Positions 9,009 to 20,175 of a DNA stretch of 64,000 nucleotides are shown piece by piece; positions within the stretch are counted from its first letter, which is position 1, and every line of letters begins with the position of its first letter. Source of the DNA: Spiroplasma_E ixodetis_B. GTDB lineage: Bacteria; Bacillota_I; Bacilli_A; Mycoplasmatales; VBWQ01. The position numbers and the translations under genes are program-made. Location: the NCBI RefSeq assembly GCF_040369795.1, contig NZ_AP028955.1, forward strand, positions 62,001 to 126,000, read 5' to 3'. Under the pieces are notes generated by a model, which saw nothing but the letters and a program-made list of their open reading frames with translations, was not told the DNA's origin and ran no database searches.

Positions 9009-10377
9009 GAGGCTTTTTAAAAATCTGTGTATCTTTTTACAAAGTTACTAGCTTAGATTAATTCTATCTTCAAATTTTATCATAAAATGAGCAATTGCTG
9101 TATTTCAATTTTGAATGGGCAGTGTTCATTTTTTTGTTATATTTTCAATTGCTAAGTAAAATATTTTAAAAACTGCCATATCATTTGGAAAAACTTTTTT
9201 ATTTCTAATAACTTTTCGTAATTGACTATTAACAGATTCAATAGCATTTGTTGTATAAATCACTCTTTTGATTTCTGCAGGATAACTAATAAAAACCATT
9301 AAATTATCTCAATTTTTATATCATGATTTAGCAATTTGAGGATATTGTTTATTTCATTTACTTTCAAAAGATTCTAAAGCTTGCATCGCTTGTTCTTCAC
9401 TACATGCACTATAAATTGGTTTTAAATCTGTAACTAGTGATTTTCTATGTTTGTATGAAACATATTTTAAACTATTTCTAATTTGATGAACTATGCATAA
9501 TTGATGTTCGGTTTTAGGATAAACTGATTGTATCGCTTCTGACATTTCTGTTAAATTGTCACTACAAGCAATAAGAATATCATTTAAGCCTCGATTTTTC
9601 ATTTCTGTGAAATTAGATAATCAAAACTTAGAACCTTCATTTTCACTAATTCATAAACCTAAAACATCTTTTTTACCTTCTAAATCAACTCCTATTGCTA
9701 TATAAACTGATTTGTTAATAATTCGTTTATCTTGTCGTACTTTAACTACTATACAATCAAAATAAACAATCGGATAAACACTTTCTAATGGCCGATTTTG
9801 TCATGCTTTAACATCATCAATAAAATCATCAGTAATTTGACTAATAAAAATTTCACTAATATCAGCACCACGATATAACTCTTGTAACTGCATTCTAATA
9901 TCTGATAAAGTCATGCCTTTGGCATATAACGAAAGAACTTGTTGATCAAAACCACCAAATCTTCTTTGTCTTTTTGCAACTATTACTGGCTCAAAATTAC
10001 TATTACGAACTCGTGGTACATTAATCTCAATTTTGCCTTGTTGGGTTATTAATTTTTTTGAACTTATACCATTACGAGCATTTTCACTAGTATTATGTTG
10101 ATTTTTTTCATATCCTAAATAATTTTGCATTTCAGAATTCAACATTTTTTCAACTAATCTTTTTGTTAATTCTTTATATAAACCTACCTCTTTAAAAACT
10201 GTTGTTAAATCTTCAGTATTTTCTAATAATAAATCTACTGCTTTTGATATCGGATCATTATTATTAATATTTTTTTTAGACATACGTAACTCACTCTTTC
10301 TAGTTATTTAATTTTATTTACTATAATTAATTAAACATAGTTATTTTTGTAAGTTACACAGATTACTAAACATTACC
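9009..10377 (-). mobile_element. IS256-family element, intact
   Basis: 1,369 bp, ends GAGGC (9009) and ATTACC (10377). Its left end interrupts the second PrgI-like gene at the same base as in unit 1. The transposase frame is open throughout, unlike the other IS256 copies in the window. Confidence 0.92.
9048..10283 (-). CDS. IS256-family (mutator-type) transposase
   Basis: 411-aa DDE transposase, the usual IS256 length. The N-terminal DNA-binding half includes DPISKAVDLLLENTEDLTTV. The catalytic core has Asp in YPIVYFDCIVVKV, Asp in ILIACSDNLTEM and Glu in YTTNAIESVNSQLRK. The frame is continuous if TGA is Trp (WQNRPLES, SKFWLSN, KKWTLPIQNWNTA). Start ATG 10283 follows an AGAGTGAG site. Several residues differ from all other copies here (for example PRVRNS and FGGFD), so activity is not certain, but no stop or frameshift is present. 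Confidence 0.9.
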
Positions 10378-10994
10378 AATAATTTGGTTTCTTGAATTGA
10401 TTTTAATTGTTCAATTTGTAAATCAATTAAATAATTATTTTCATCATTATTTTTCTTTTCTTTTTGATTTTTTAAATTATTAATTTGTTCTTCAAAATCA
10501 TAATTTTGATTTGTTTTTATAATTTTACATGACATTGTGATTGTTCTTAATAAATCAGCAAAGTCTTCAAGTACTGTTGCTCGTTGACTTTCATTTAACA
10601 ATGTTAAATTTACTGTTTGTAATTCAACACCGCAAATAAAAAGATTATTTTTTAAGTATTTAAACAGAACAATGTTTTTGTCATTTAATAATTCAAAATT
10701 ATGATTTAAATTTACAGTTGAACTTTTACCAATCATTGTTAAATATTTAATTGAACGAACAATTAATTCATAATTTCTTGTTTCATTTTTTATTTTTTGA
10801 ATACAAATAAAACCAAACGCAATGATTATCAAACTTAAAGAAAATTTTAAATAAACATTGATCGGTAATAAGAATGCTATTGAAATAGATATACTTATAA
10901 AAATCAATAATACTAATAAATCAGTCAATTTTATACCTCTAAAAATTTGATAATGAATTTTTTTAGTACTTTTTGGTAAATTTACTTTTTCCAT
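10341..10994 (-). CDS. PrgI-like conjugation protein, second copy
   Basis: 217 codons, nearly identical to the copy at 3040-3693 (one clear change, NETRTY to NETRNY). Two membrane segments in the first 65 residues, the same TAATG overlap with the VirB6-like gene, and the same IS256-derived C-terminal VMFSNLCNLQK. Because both copies share this junction, the IS256 insertion predates the duplication. Confidence 0.7.
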   Translation of the reverse strand: MEKVNLPKSTKKIHYQIFRGIKLTDLLVLLIFISISISIAFLLPINVYLKFSLSLIIIAFGFICIQKIKNETRNYELIVRSIKYLTMIGKSSTVNLNHNFELLNDKNIVLFKYLKNNLFICGVELQTVNLTLLNESQRATVLEDFADLLRTITMSCKIIKTNQNYDFEEQINNLKNQKEKKNNDENNYLIDLQIEQLKSIQETKLLVMFSNLCNLQK

Positions 10995-13785
10995 TACTTT
11001 TCTCCTTTATTTTCTTTTTTCATACCAATTAAAAAATTATTTTTTGTTTTTCTCATAGGTTTTTTACCTAAGTTTTTGTTAGCAAATCAATCACTTGTTG
11101 ATTTTTCAAATTTGTTTTTAGATTGATTTTCATATCAATTTGGTTGACCATTTTCAAAATATTTATCCACAATTTTTTTGTCAAATTCATTACTGGGTTT
11201 ATTTTTATATCTTTGCTTTGTACCATGAATAACATTTTTATTAGTTGCACTATCGATGATTGAATTATCAATTTCTTCTTTCTTTAAAGGTTTGGTTTTT
11301 AATTGTTTTTTCTCAATTTTTGATTTAAATTATGTGATTCATGTTTTGATGTACCTTTTTCATATTGTTGTGAACTTTTTGTTTTAACAATACTTGCTAG
11401 TTTTTTAGTTGGATTTACAATTGCATTTTTCCCTACTCTTTTTAAACTACCTTTTGCTCCAAATGTTTTATATGTAGTTAGAGAGCCACCAATAAATCCG
11501 GCTTTAGCTAAGACCGAACCAACAGTTGCTTTGGTACTAAAATTGGCGAATTTTGCAAGTCCACCACTTTGCAATCTATTTAAAACCCCATTACTTTCTC
11601 CATCTTGGTTTTTACCTAGCATTTTTCTTTTTCCTATAAGCAGACTTTTACCAAGACCAAACATACCAATGGCTCCGGCTTTTAAACCACTACTTGCAGC
11701 TTTCATTGTCGTTAACATACGCATTACTTCCATAATACCGACTGTTTGACCAACCATGGAAGAAAATAACATTTGCGAATTATATGTAGCAACAGCTCCA
11801 CCAGTAATAAATAACAATTTAAATGTTGACTGACCTATTCAATTATTACTTACATCATTTCCGGCTTTTAACATTAAAGGTTCTAAATTTATAAATAAAG
11901 TTAAACTCAAAACAATGCCAAGCGAAGAAATAAATCTACCAATTACTAAATCCTTTCACAGATTTATTTTTTGCCATTTAACACCACTTGTAGCAGTTGA
12001 AAAAAAATTGGTGAAGTTATATACAATAAAAACAAATCAAAAATTCTTTGAATTAAACTTAAACCTAAATAGAAAAATATAATCATACAAAAGAAGCTAC
12101 CAAGTGTAGCTAAAAACAAATTGTATTTTTCCATATCAGGATATCCTGCATCATAATGTCAATCTTGATGATTTAATCCATCAGTAAATCCTAATGCAGC
12201 AACCATATTAGCTAATTTTTCTCCATGAACAAACTCAGGCATAATAATGTGAATTATTGAAATAACGGTAAAATTAATTACTCAAAAAAATAAAGGAATT
12301 AAAAGTAATAATAAAATAACAATTATGCTACGATTTGCAATACCAGCAACTTCACTACGTATATTTTGATGAACCATATCATGCAATATAAATCCACCAG
12401 CAAACAACACAATCAACATAATTGCTATTACTAAAAAAATCAAAAATTGTGGAGGCATATTTAAAAATGACCATTTGTTCCAAAAATTTTATCAACAATT
12501 TTTTGACCAGATAAATAAGTTATTGCATTACCTAAACCATGAACAATAGACATATTCCGTAAATAAATTTTTTAAAAGTCAATTAATAATTTAAAATTTA
12601 TTTTATAATTTCTTTATTAATAAATTAATAAGGTGTTGATAAAAATGAATTTTGAAAATTTAAAAAAATTAAAAAATGAACAATTTTATAGATATTTTGG
12701 TATAAAACGTTTTCATTTTGATGAAATGTTAACAAAATTAATTGAAATAGAAAATTTAAAAAAAACTAAAGGTAGAAAATATAAACTTTCAGTTGAAGAA
12801 AGATTGATGATGACTTTAGTATACTGAAAAGAATATTATACTTTTTTCCAAATGAGTATTAAATTTAAAATGAGTGCATCAAGTTGTTTTCGAAATATTA
12901 CTTGAGTAGAAAATAAACTTAGTGATGACAAAGATTATCAGTTTTTAAAAACAAAATATAAATCAAAAATTGAGAAAAACAAGAAGATTTAAATGAATTT
13001 CAATTTTATTTAATTGATTCAACTGAAATTGAAATTGAAAGACCAACTACAAAAAACTACAGTTAGAATATTTTTCTGGTAAAAGTTGAATTTTTTCTAT
13101 AAAATTTCAAATTATATATGACTTTTTTAATAAAAAAATTGTTGATATTTTTGCTGATAATGGAAAAGTACATGATTTTCAAATATTAAAAAATTCAAAT
13201 CTTGAATTTTCAGAAAAAACAATAATTATTGGTGATTTGGGATATCAAGGAATACAAAATATTTATAAAAATACTATATTACCAATTAAAAAAACTAAAA
13301 ATAAAAAATTAACTAAACAAGAAAAAATCTACAATAAAATTATTTCAAAAATTAGAATTAAAGTTGAACATGTTTTTGCTTGATTAAAAAGATTCAAAAT
13401 TTTAATAAATAAATGTAGAAAAAGTATATTTAGACTTATGTACTTAAGATTTAACTTACTTTGTGAAATTTTTAATAAAACAAAACCATTAAAATAAAAA
13501 AATATTTTTAATATTTTTTTAAAAATTTAAATTTTTATCAAGTTAATATAAAAATAATATTAACAATTTTTGTGTTTGAAATATAAATTTATTTTTAAAG
13601 TATTTTTTTAAAAATATTAACTTCTATAATTATTAACACTAAAAAATTTATAAATATTATTATTGACAATTGATTAAATTTATTTACGGAATATGTCTAA
13701 TGTATAAAGGGCCTTTCACAAAAACGTTATAAAGTATTTGAAAAAAAGTAGTTTTAATTCCTAAAAAATAACTTATTAAAAGCAT
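10994..13785 (-). pseudogene. VirB6/TrbL-like conjugation membrane protein, second copy, broken
   Basis: Same gene as 3693-6487, with IS5 at the same site (12549-13696) and the same two homopolymer frameshifts. It adds a private 1-base deletion in a run of A near 12467 that kills the LNMPPQFLIF region. On the other hand its C-terminal tail keeps DKKIVDKYFENGQPN, where unit 1 has a stop. The two copies are therefore decaying independently. The basic tail (ENQSKNKFEKSTSDWFANK) ends at a TAA that overlaps the PrgI-like ATG. Confidence 0.75.
12549..13696 (+). mobile_element. IS5-family element, full length, orfA frameshifted
   Basis: 1,148 bp with both termini and flanking TA. One base is missing from the A run in the KSKIEKKQED region (near 12977), so orfA cannot reach the slippery site. 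orfB is open. Confidence 0.92.
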
Positions 13786-13937
13786 TATTTAATACCTGCT
13801 TTGCTTTGTAATTTACTATTTAAATAAACAATTTCTCTTTGACTATGAATGTTGCATAAGTACATATCAAAAATGATTTTTTCGTGTTTTGTTTTAATTA
13901 AAATGCTTGGTTTTTTATGACAATAATTGCACTTCAT
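13785..13937 (-). CDS. small zinc-ribbon-like protein, second copy
   Basis: Identical 50-aa product to 6487-6639 (CNYC and CNIH pairs), with the same 2-base gap to the pilin-like gene and stop/start overlap with the VirB6-like gene. It is the only gene of the unit with no lesion in either copy, although so short a gene could escape by chance. Function unknown. Confidence 0.58.
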   Translation of the reverse strand: MKCNYCHKKPSILIKTKHEKIIFDMYLCNIHSQREIVYLNSKLQSKAGIK

Positions 13938-14285
13938 AATTACAATAAACCAAGCATTCTTGCAAAAATAATATGAGCAATACCCGAAGACATTAAAATC
14001 ATTGAACATCCTAAAACACTTCAAACCATATGTCTTAAATATCCTCCTTTGTTTTCAGGGTCGCTATGAATTTTAAAAGCATACTTGATAGTACTAAATG
14101 CTAAACCACACCCACCAATTGCATACAAAATTGGTAATAATACTTCCGTTAAATTGTTTAATAATTGTTGAGTTTGTGAGTCAACATTTGATAGTAAATT
14201 AAATATAGAAAACATCATATCTATCATTCCTTTCATTATTTGTTTTATTTTCATTTGTGATAATATATATTTGATAATGTATATA

Positions 14286-15299
14286 TAGCTAACTAAAGTA
14301 ATGTTTACTCATATCTTGAAAAACAAAATCAATAGCTTTTTTAATATTTGGTCAATAATTTGGCAATATTTTTCTTATATTATGTTTTATAACAAATCAA
14401 AAATTTTCAATTGGATTTAAATTAGGAGAATATGGTGGAAGAAATAATAGTTTGCATCCAGCATTTTCAATTAATTGTTGTGTTAATTTAGATTTATGAA
14501 ACTTTGCATTATCTAAAACTATAATTTGTCCACACTTTAATACTGGAATTAGTATATTTTTTACATATAATTCAAAAATTTTACTGTTGCAATGTCCTTC
14601 AAATGCTCATAGGGCTTTTAATTTACCTTTATTTAGTGAACCAATTATACTCATTCTTTTTATTTTATATGCGGGTTTATTATCGAATAATCTTTTACCT
14701 TTTTCAGATCAACCATATTTATAAAATTCATTATCATCAATTCCAGATTCATCAATATATAATACTAAATATTCATTCATTATTTTAGCTATTTCTTTTA
14801 AAAAATCTTCTTGTTTGTTTTTATCTCTTTGTTCATATAGAAAAGTTTTTTTATATGTATAATTTAGTTTTTTGAAATAGTTATAAACTGTTTCTTTAGT
14901 CATATCATCAAATTTTTCAATTACTTTTTGAACTGTAACATCTTTATTTTGCGCTAAATAATTTTTTAATTCATCTAAATCCTTTATTTTGTGGCTATGT
15001 CTTTTTTGATAATTCAAAATTGGTTTTATATGCCCAGTTTCTTTTTTTCTTTTTCTTCATAAGAATAAAGTCTTTCTAGTAATATTGAACACTTTACAAA
15101 TTTCTTTAATTTTCATATTTTTATTTTCATAGGCTTCTATTACTTTTCTTCGTAAGTCTTCACTGTATGGTTTTGGCATAATTTAATCTTTCTAATCTAT
15201 TTTAAATATTGTTGAATTGTACTTTTAAATTCAAAAACTGTTTAAATTACATATTATTATTTTACATTATTTATAAGTAAACATTACTTTAGTTAGCTA
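14286..15299 (-). mobile_element. IS630-family element, intact
   Basis: 1,014 bp, complete inverted termini TAGCTAACTAAAGTAATG and complement, TA on both sides. It sits at the same place as the IS630 at 6988 but without that copy's frameshift. Confidence 0.93.
14289..15179 (-). CDS. IS630-family transposase
   Basis: 296-aa Tc1/mariner-like DDE transposase. N-terminal helix-turn-helix region (MPKPYSEDLRRKVIEAYE... KEICKVFNITRKTLFLW). The catalytic triad is Asp in VLYIDESGIDDNEF, Asp in IIVLDNAKFHKSKL and Glu in LNPIENFWFVIKHN. No stop or frameshift when TGA is Trp. Its stop codon lies within the terminal repeat. It carries unusual residues compared with the other copies (NAKFH for NATFH, IENFW for IEHFW), so it may not be at full activity. 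The only complete IS630 reading frame in the window. Confidence 0.9.
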
Positions 15300-15550
15300 T
15301 ATGTTATACATAACCTCCTTTGGTGCAACTATTTAAAAACAGAAAATAAAACGGGGTTTGTGGTTATTACATAATCTTGAAAAAATCATTTACTAACTCA
15401 ACATGAGACTTCAATTAACAGACAAATACATGTAACAACAATTCTATTAATATTTTTAAATAACTCTTTTATCCTGATATAGAAGTATTTACATTTAGTA
15501 CTCACCATTTGACTTCTACGAAAGTTTATTGAGTTTTACAAACTCAATAA

Positions 15551-15579
15551 ATAAAAAAAAGAACCTAACAAGGTTCTTT
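15551..15579 (-). terminator. rho-independent terminator, second copy
   Basis: Same 9-bp stem (AAAGAACCT/AGGTTCTTT) and minus-strand T run as at 8253-8282. Confidence 0.75.
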
Positions 15580-15598
15580 ATATAAAACGTAACTTTAA

Positions 15599-15627
15599 TT
15601 GCAAATAATTATTTAAAAATATATAAT
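15599..15627 (+). promoter_or_regulatory. promoter of the candidate small RNA (copy 2)
   Basis: TTGCAA (15599-15604), 17 bases, TATAAT (15622-15627); identical to copy 1. Confidence 0.6.
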
Positions 15628-15633
15628 TTATAT

Positions 15634-15741
15634 GCAGGTTAAGCGATTTCTATACGGAACCTGTCAGTAACGGGATATTGTCAGTATCGCCGTTACACTT
15701 TATATTATTTGAAGTTTATAAATGAATTATAAACTTTTTTT
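15634..15741 (+). ncRNA. candidate structured small RNA (copy 2)
   Basis: Same three-hairpin layout as 8337-8440. Here the 3' stem is perfect: AAGTTTATAA pairs with TTATAAACTT around ATGAA and is followed by seven T, an ordinary intrinsic terminator. Hairpin 1 pairs 15635-15640 with 15658-15663; hairpin 2 spans 15667-15696. Because the terminator is intact in this copy, it is probably the more ancestral version. Confidence 0.5.
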
Positions 15742-15809
15742 ATTTAAAATCAAATTTATAACAATTATGAAATTAAATAGTTCACAATATAATTCTCAAC
15801 TTTTAATTT

Positions 15810-15851
15810 GGTAATGTTTAGTAATCTGTGTAACTTACAAAAATAACTATA
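15810..15851 (+). mobile_element. IS256 left end, 42-bp relic
   Basis: Same relic as 8513-8554, again cut by IS5. Confidence 0.85.
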
Positions 15852-16306
15852 GACATATTCCGTAAATAAATTTTTTAAAAGTCAATTAATAATTTAAAAT
15901 TTATTTTATAATTTCTTTATTAATAAATTAATAAGGTGTTGATAAAAATGAATTTTGAAAATTTAAAAAAATTAAAAAATGAACAATTTTATAGATATTT
16001 TGGTATAAAACGTTTTCATTTTGATGAAATGTTAACAAAATTAATTGAAATAGAAAATTTAAAAAAAACTAAGGGTATAAAATATAAACTTTCAGTTGAA
16101 GAAAGATTGATGATGACTTTAGTATACTGAAAAGAATATTATACTTTTTTCCAAATGAGTATTAAATATAAAATGAGTGCATCAAGTTGTTTTCGAAATA
16201 TTACTTGAGTAGAAAATAAACTTAGTGATGACAAAGATTATCAGTTTTTAAAAACAAAATATAAATCAAAAATTGAGAAAAAACAAGAAGATTTAAATGA
16301 ATTTCA
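15852..16306 (+). mobile_element. IS5 5' fragment, fused to an IS256 3' end
   Basis: Left terminus and orfA up to EDLNEF, then a direct joint to GAGGC of IS256. Same chimeric joint as at 9008/9009. Confidence 0.9.
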
Positions 16307-17678
16307 GAGGCTTTTTAAAAATCTGTGTATCTTTTTACAAAGTTACTAGTTTAGATTAATTCTATCTTCAAATTTTATCATAAAATGAGCAATTGCTGTA
16401 TTTCAATTTTGAATAGGCAGTGTTCATTTTTTTGTTATATTTTCAATTGCTAAGTAAAATATTTTAAAAACTGCCATATCATTTGGAAAAACTTTTTTAT
16501 TTCTAATAACTTTTCGTAATTAACTATTAACAGATTCAATAGCATTTGTTGTATAAATAACTCTTTTGATTTCTGCAGGATAACTAATAAAAACCATTAA
16601 ATTATCTCAATTTTTATATCATGATTTAGTAATTTGAGGATATTGTTTATTTCATTTACTTTCAAAAGATTCTAAAGCTTGCATTGCTTGTTCTTCACTA
16701 CATGCACTATAAATTGGTTTTAAATCTGTAACTAGTGATTTTCTATGTTTGTATGAAACATATTTTAAACTATTTCTAATTTGATGAACTATGCATAATT
16801 GATGTTCGGTTTTAGGATAAACTGATTGTATTGCTTCTGACATTCCTGTTAAATTGTCACTACAAGCAATAAGAATATCATTTAAGCCTCGATTTTTCAT
16901 TTCTGTGAAATTAGATAATCAAAACTTAGAACCTTCATTTTCACTAATTCATAAACCTAAAACATCTTTTTTACCTTCTAAATCAACTCCTATTGCTATA
17001 TAAACTGATTTGTTAATAATGCGCTTATCTTGTCGTACTTTAACTACTATACAATCAAAATAAACAATCGGATAAACACTTTCTAATGGCTGATTTTGTC
17101 ATGCTTTAACATCATCAATAACATCATCAGTAATTTGACTAATAACACTTTCACTAATATCAGCACCATGATATAACTCTTGTAACTGCATTCTAATATC
17201 TGATAAAGTCATGCCTTTGGCATATAATGAAAGAACTTGTTGATCAAAACCATCAAATCTTCTTTGTCTTTTTGCAACTATTACTGGCTCAAAATTACTA
17301 TTACGATCTCGTGGTACATTAATCTCAATTTTACCTTGTTGGGTTATTAATTTTTTTGAACTTATACCATTGCGAGCATTTTCACTAGTATTATGTTGAT
17401 TTTTTTCATATCCTAAATAATTTTGCATTTCAGAATTCAACATTTTTTCAACTAATCTTTTTGTTAATTATTTATATAAACCTCCCTCTTTAAAAACTGT
17501 TGTTAAATCTTCAGTATTTTCTAGTAATAAATCTACTCCTTTTGATATTGGATCATTATTATTAATATTTTGTTTTTTAGACATAAGTAACTCACTCTTT
17601 CTAGTTATTTAATTTTATTTACTAGAATTAATTAAACATAGTTATTTTTGTAAGTTACAAAGATTACTAAACATTACC
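16307..17678 (-). mobile_element. IS256-family element, full length, inactive
   Basis: Both ends are present, but a stop follows GGLYK and another replaces the Gln of VNSQLRK. It begins the third copy of the 7.3-kb unit, but its left end is joined to another IS256 fragment and not to PrgI. The third unit was therefore cut or exchanged inside this IS. Confidence 0.9.
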
Positions 17679-17848
17679 TGACGGTTTTTAAAATATTTTA
17701 CTTAGCAATTGAAAATATAACAAAAAAATGAACAATGCCCATTCAAAATTGAAATACAGCAATTGCTCATTTTATGATAAAATTTGAAGATAGAATTAAT
17801 CTAAACTAGTAACTTTGTAAAAAGATACACAGATTTTTAAAAAGCCTC
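17679..17848 (+). mobile_element. IS256 3' terminal fragment
   Basis: Last ~50 codons of the transposase (VFKIFYLAIENITKKWT...) and the right end GCCTC. It truncates the 3' end of the toxin gene at 17849. Confidence 0.88.
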
Positions 17849-18315
17849 CTAATTGTTTATTTACAACAATTTGTGTTTCTTCTTTTTCATTAACTTTTTT
17901 CTTTACATCTATTAAACTTTTTGAATGAATTTCTTGTAATTTTTGCAATTCATTTTGTTTAATAATTTCTAATTGTTCAAGTTGTTTTAAAGTTTCTTGA
18001 TATTTTTGTTCAACTAATGATTTCTCATCAATTACTACTTCATCAGCATGTTTTTTAGGATGATATTTTCCACTAGAACCTTTAACTCCACCTTTATTTA
18101 ATTTTGAAGTAGAAACAGTAGATGTTGTACTTTGTGTAGAAAAATTTTGTAAAGATTGAAAATCACTTGTACCATCTTGATCTGATTCATCATCTTTTTT
18201 CTTTTTATTTTCTTGATAAGGTTTACATCCACTTTCAATTTGACTTGAAACTATTTTACTTCCTTTGGGAATTGCTCCCATTTTTTTAGATTGCTCTTCA
18301 TTTATTTCTTCAATA

Positions 18316-19433
18316 GACATATTCCGTAAATAAATTTTTTAAAAGTCAATTAATAATTTAAAATTTATTTTATAATTTCTTTATTAATAAATTAATAAGG
18401 TGTTGATAAAAATGAATTTTGAAAATTTAAAAAAATTAAAAAATGAACAATTTTATAGATATTTTGGTATAAAACGTTTTCATTTTGATGAAATGTTAAC
18501 AAAATTAATTGAAATAGAAAATTTAAAAAAAACTAAAGGTAGAAAATATAAACTTTCAGTTGAAGAAAGATTGATGATGACTTTAGTATACTGAAAAGAA
18601 TATTATACTTTTTCCAAATGAGTATTAAATATAAAATGAGTGCATCAAGTTGTTTTCGAAATATTACTTGAGTAGAAAATAAACTTAGTGATGACAAAGA
18701 TTATCAGTTTTTAAAAACAAAATATAAATCAAAAATTGAGAAAAAACAAGAAGATTTAAATTAATTTCAATTTTATTTAATTGATTCAACTGAAATTGAA
18801 ATTGAAAGACCAACTAAAAAAAACTACAGTTATAATATTTTTCTGGTAAAAGTTGAATGTTTTCTATAAAATTTCAAATTATATATGACTTTTTTAATAA
18901 AAAAATTGTTGATATTTTTGCTGATAATGGAAAAGTACATGATTTTCAGAAAAAACAATAATTATTGGTGATTTGGGATATCAAGGAATACAAAATATTT
19001 ATAAAAATACTATATTACCAATTAAAAAAACTAAAAATAAAAAATTAACTAAACAAGAAAAAATCTACAATAAAATTATTTCAAAAATTAGAATTAAAGT
19101 TGAACATGTTTTTGCTTGATTAAAAAGATTCAAAATTTTAATAAATAAATGTAGAAAAAGTATATTTAGACTTATGTACTTAAGATTTAACTTACTTTGT
19201 GAAATTTTTAATAAAACAAAACCATTAAAATAAAAAAATATTAAAAATATTTTTTTAAAAATTTAAATTTTTATCAAGTTAATATAAAAATAATATTAAC
19301 AATTTTTGTGTTTGAAATATAAATTTATTTTTAAAGTATTTTTTTAAAAATATTAACTTCTATAATTATTAACACTAAAAAATTTATAAATATTATTATT
19401 GACAATTGATTAAATTTATTTACGGAATATGTC
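18316..19433 (+). mobile_element. IS5-family element with internal deletion
   Basis: Both termini and TA duplication. A ~30-bp deletion removes the QILKNSNLE part of orfB, and orfA has a stop after EDLN. Removing the element with one TA joins SSLKI to IEEINEEQ in frame, so it hit a gene that was open at that point. Confidence 0.92.
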
Positions 19434-19800
19434 TAATTTTTAAAGAAGAAATTTTTTCTTGTAATGAACTTAATGGTTCATTAGTTGTTTCATTTTCTTG
19501 TTTAGAAAAAATTGTTGAAGAAATCAATTTATTTTCAAATTCTTTTTTATAAAAATTCAATTTATTATTTAAATCTAAAATTTGTTTTTGAATTAATTTT
19601 GATTTATCTTCTAATAACTTTTCAGTTATTTGAATTTTGCTTTTTAATTCTAAAATATTTTTAATGTCTTCGTTTTTACATTTGCTACAGCAAAAAAGAT
19701 TAATTGGTTTTTCTCCTTTTTTGTTTGTTTTTTGATAATCAATATTTTTATGTTTAATTAATTCTTGAACAATCTCTAAATTATTTTTGAATAATGCAAA

Positions 19801-19884
19801 ATGTAAAGGTGTATTGCCATCATTATCTTGAATGTTAAGATCAATTTCTGGATGATTTAATAGTTCTTTAACAATCTCTAAATT
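19801..19884. repeat. 84-bp intragenic repeat within the ankyrin region (first)
   Basis: Matches 20092-20175 with one difference (CCATC/CCGTC). It encodes LEIVKELLNHPEIDLNIQDN and neighbours. Near-identity at the DNA level is unusual for ankyrin repeats and points to recent duplication or gene conversion. Confidence 0.85.
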
Positions 19885-20091
19885 TTCATTAAAAATTGCT
19901 TTATGTAAAATGCTACTTATACCTTTATTATCTTGAATATTTACATCAGCACCATTTTCAATTAATAATTTGAATATATCTTTTTTGTATAAGTTGAAAT
20001 TATTAACCTTATTTATTATTTGATTTTTTATATATTGTCAGATATTTTCATTTTCTAAGTCTTGCAAATTTTGTTCGTCTTCAAAAAAAAG

Positions 20092-20175
20092 ATGTAAAGG
20101 TGTATTGCCGTCATTATCTTGAATGTTAAGATCAATTTCTGGATGATTTAATAGTTCTTTAACAATCTCTAAATT
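20092..20175. repeat. 84-bp intragenic repeat within the ankyrin region (second)
   Basis: Partner of 19801-19884, 291 bp (97 codons) away, so recombination between them would keep the frame. Confidence 0.85.

Larger units (their letters stand above)
13940..15311 (-). pseudogene. VirB2-like pilin, second copy, split by IS630
   Basis: Start ATG 15311 after AAAGGAGG, four codons (MYNI), then IS630 (14286-15299), then the rest of the hairpin pilin. It differs from copy 1 by a few substitutions (SNVDSQ for SNFDSQ, NLTEVL for NLMEVL, HSDPEN for HSGPEN). Removing the IS with one TA restores the frame exactly. Confidence 0.65.

Noticed and set aside
11163..11171. DnaA-box-like TTATCCACA
   Set aside because: Single site inside the VirB6-like reading frame (KKIVDKYF); the same position in unit 1 is different. 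No cluster, so not an origin.
11068..11271. 67-codon minus frame MIIQSSIVQLIKML...
   Set aside because: Out of frame with the true VirB6-like tail (KKQLKTKPLKKEEIDNSIID...), which ends in a stop overlapping the PrgI start.
11531..11749. Plus-strand frame inside the VirB6-like C-terminus
   Set aside because: Shadow of a basic, Gly/Ala-rich minus-strand region; repeated only because the gene is duplicated.
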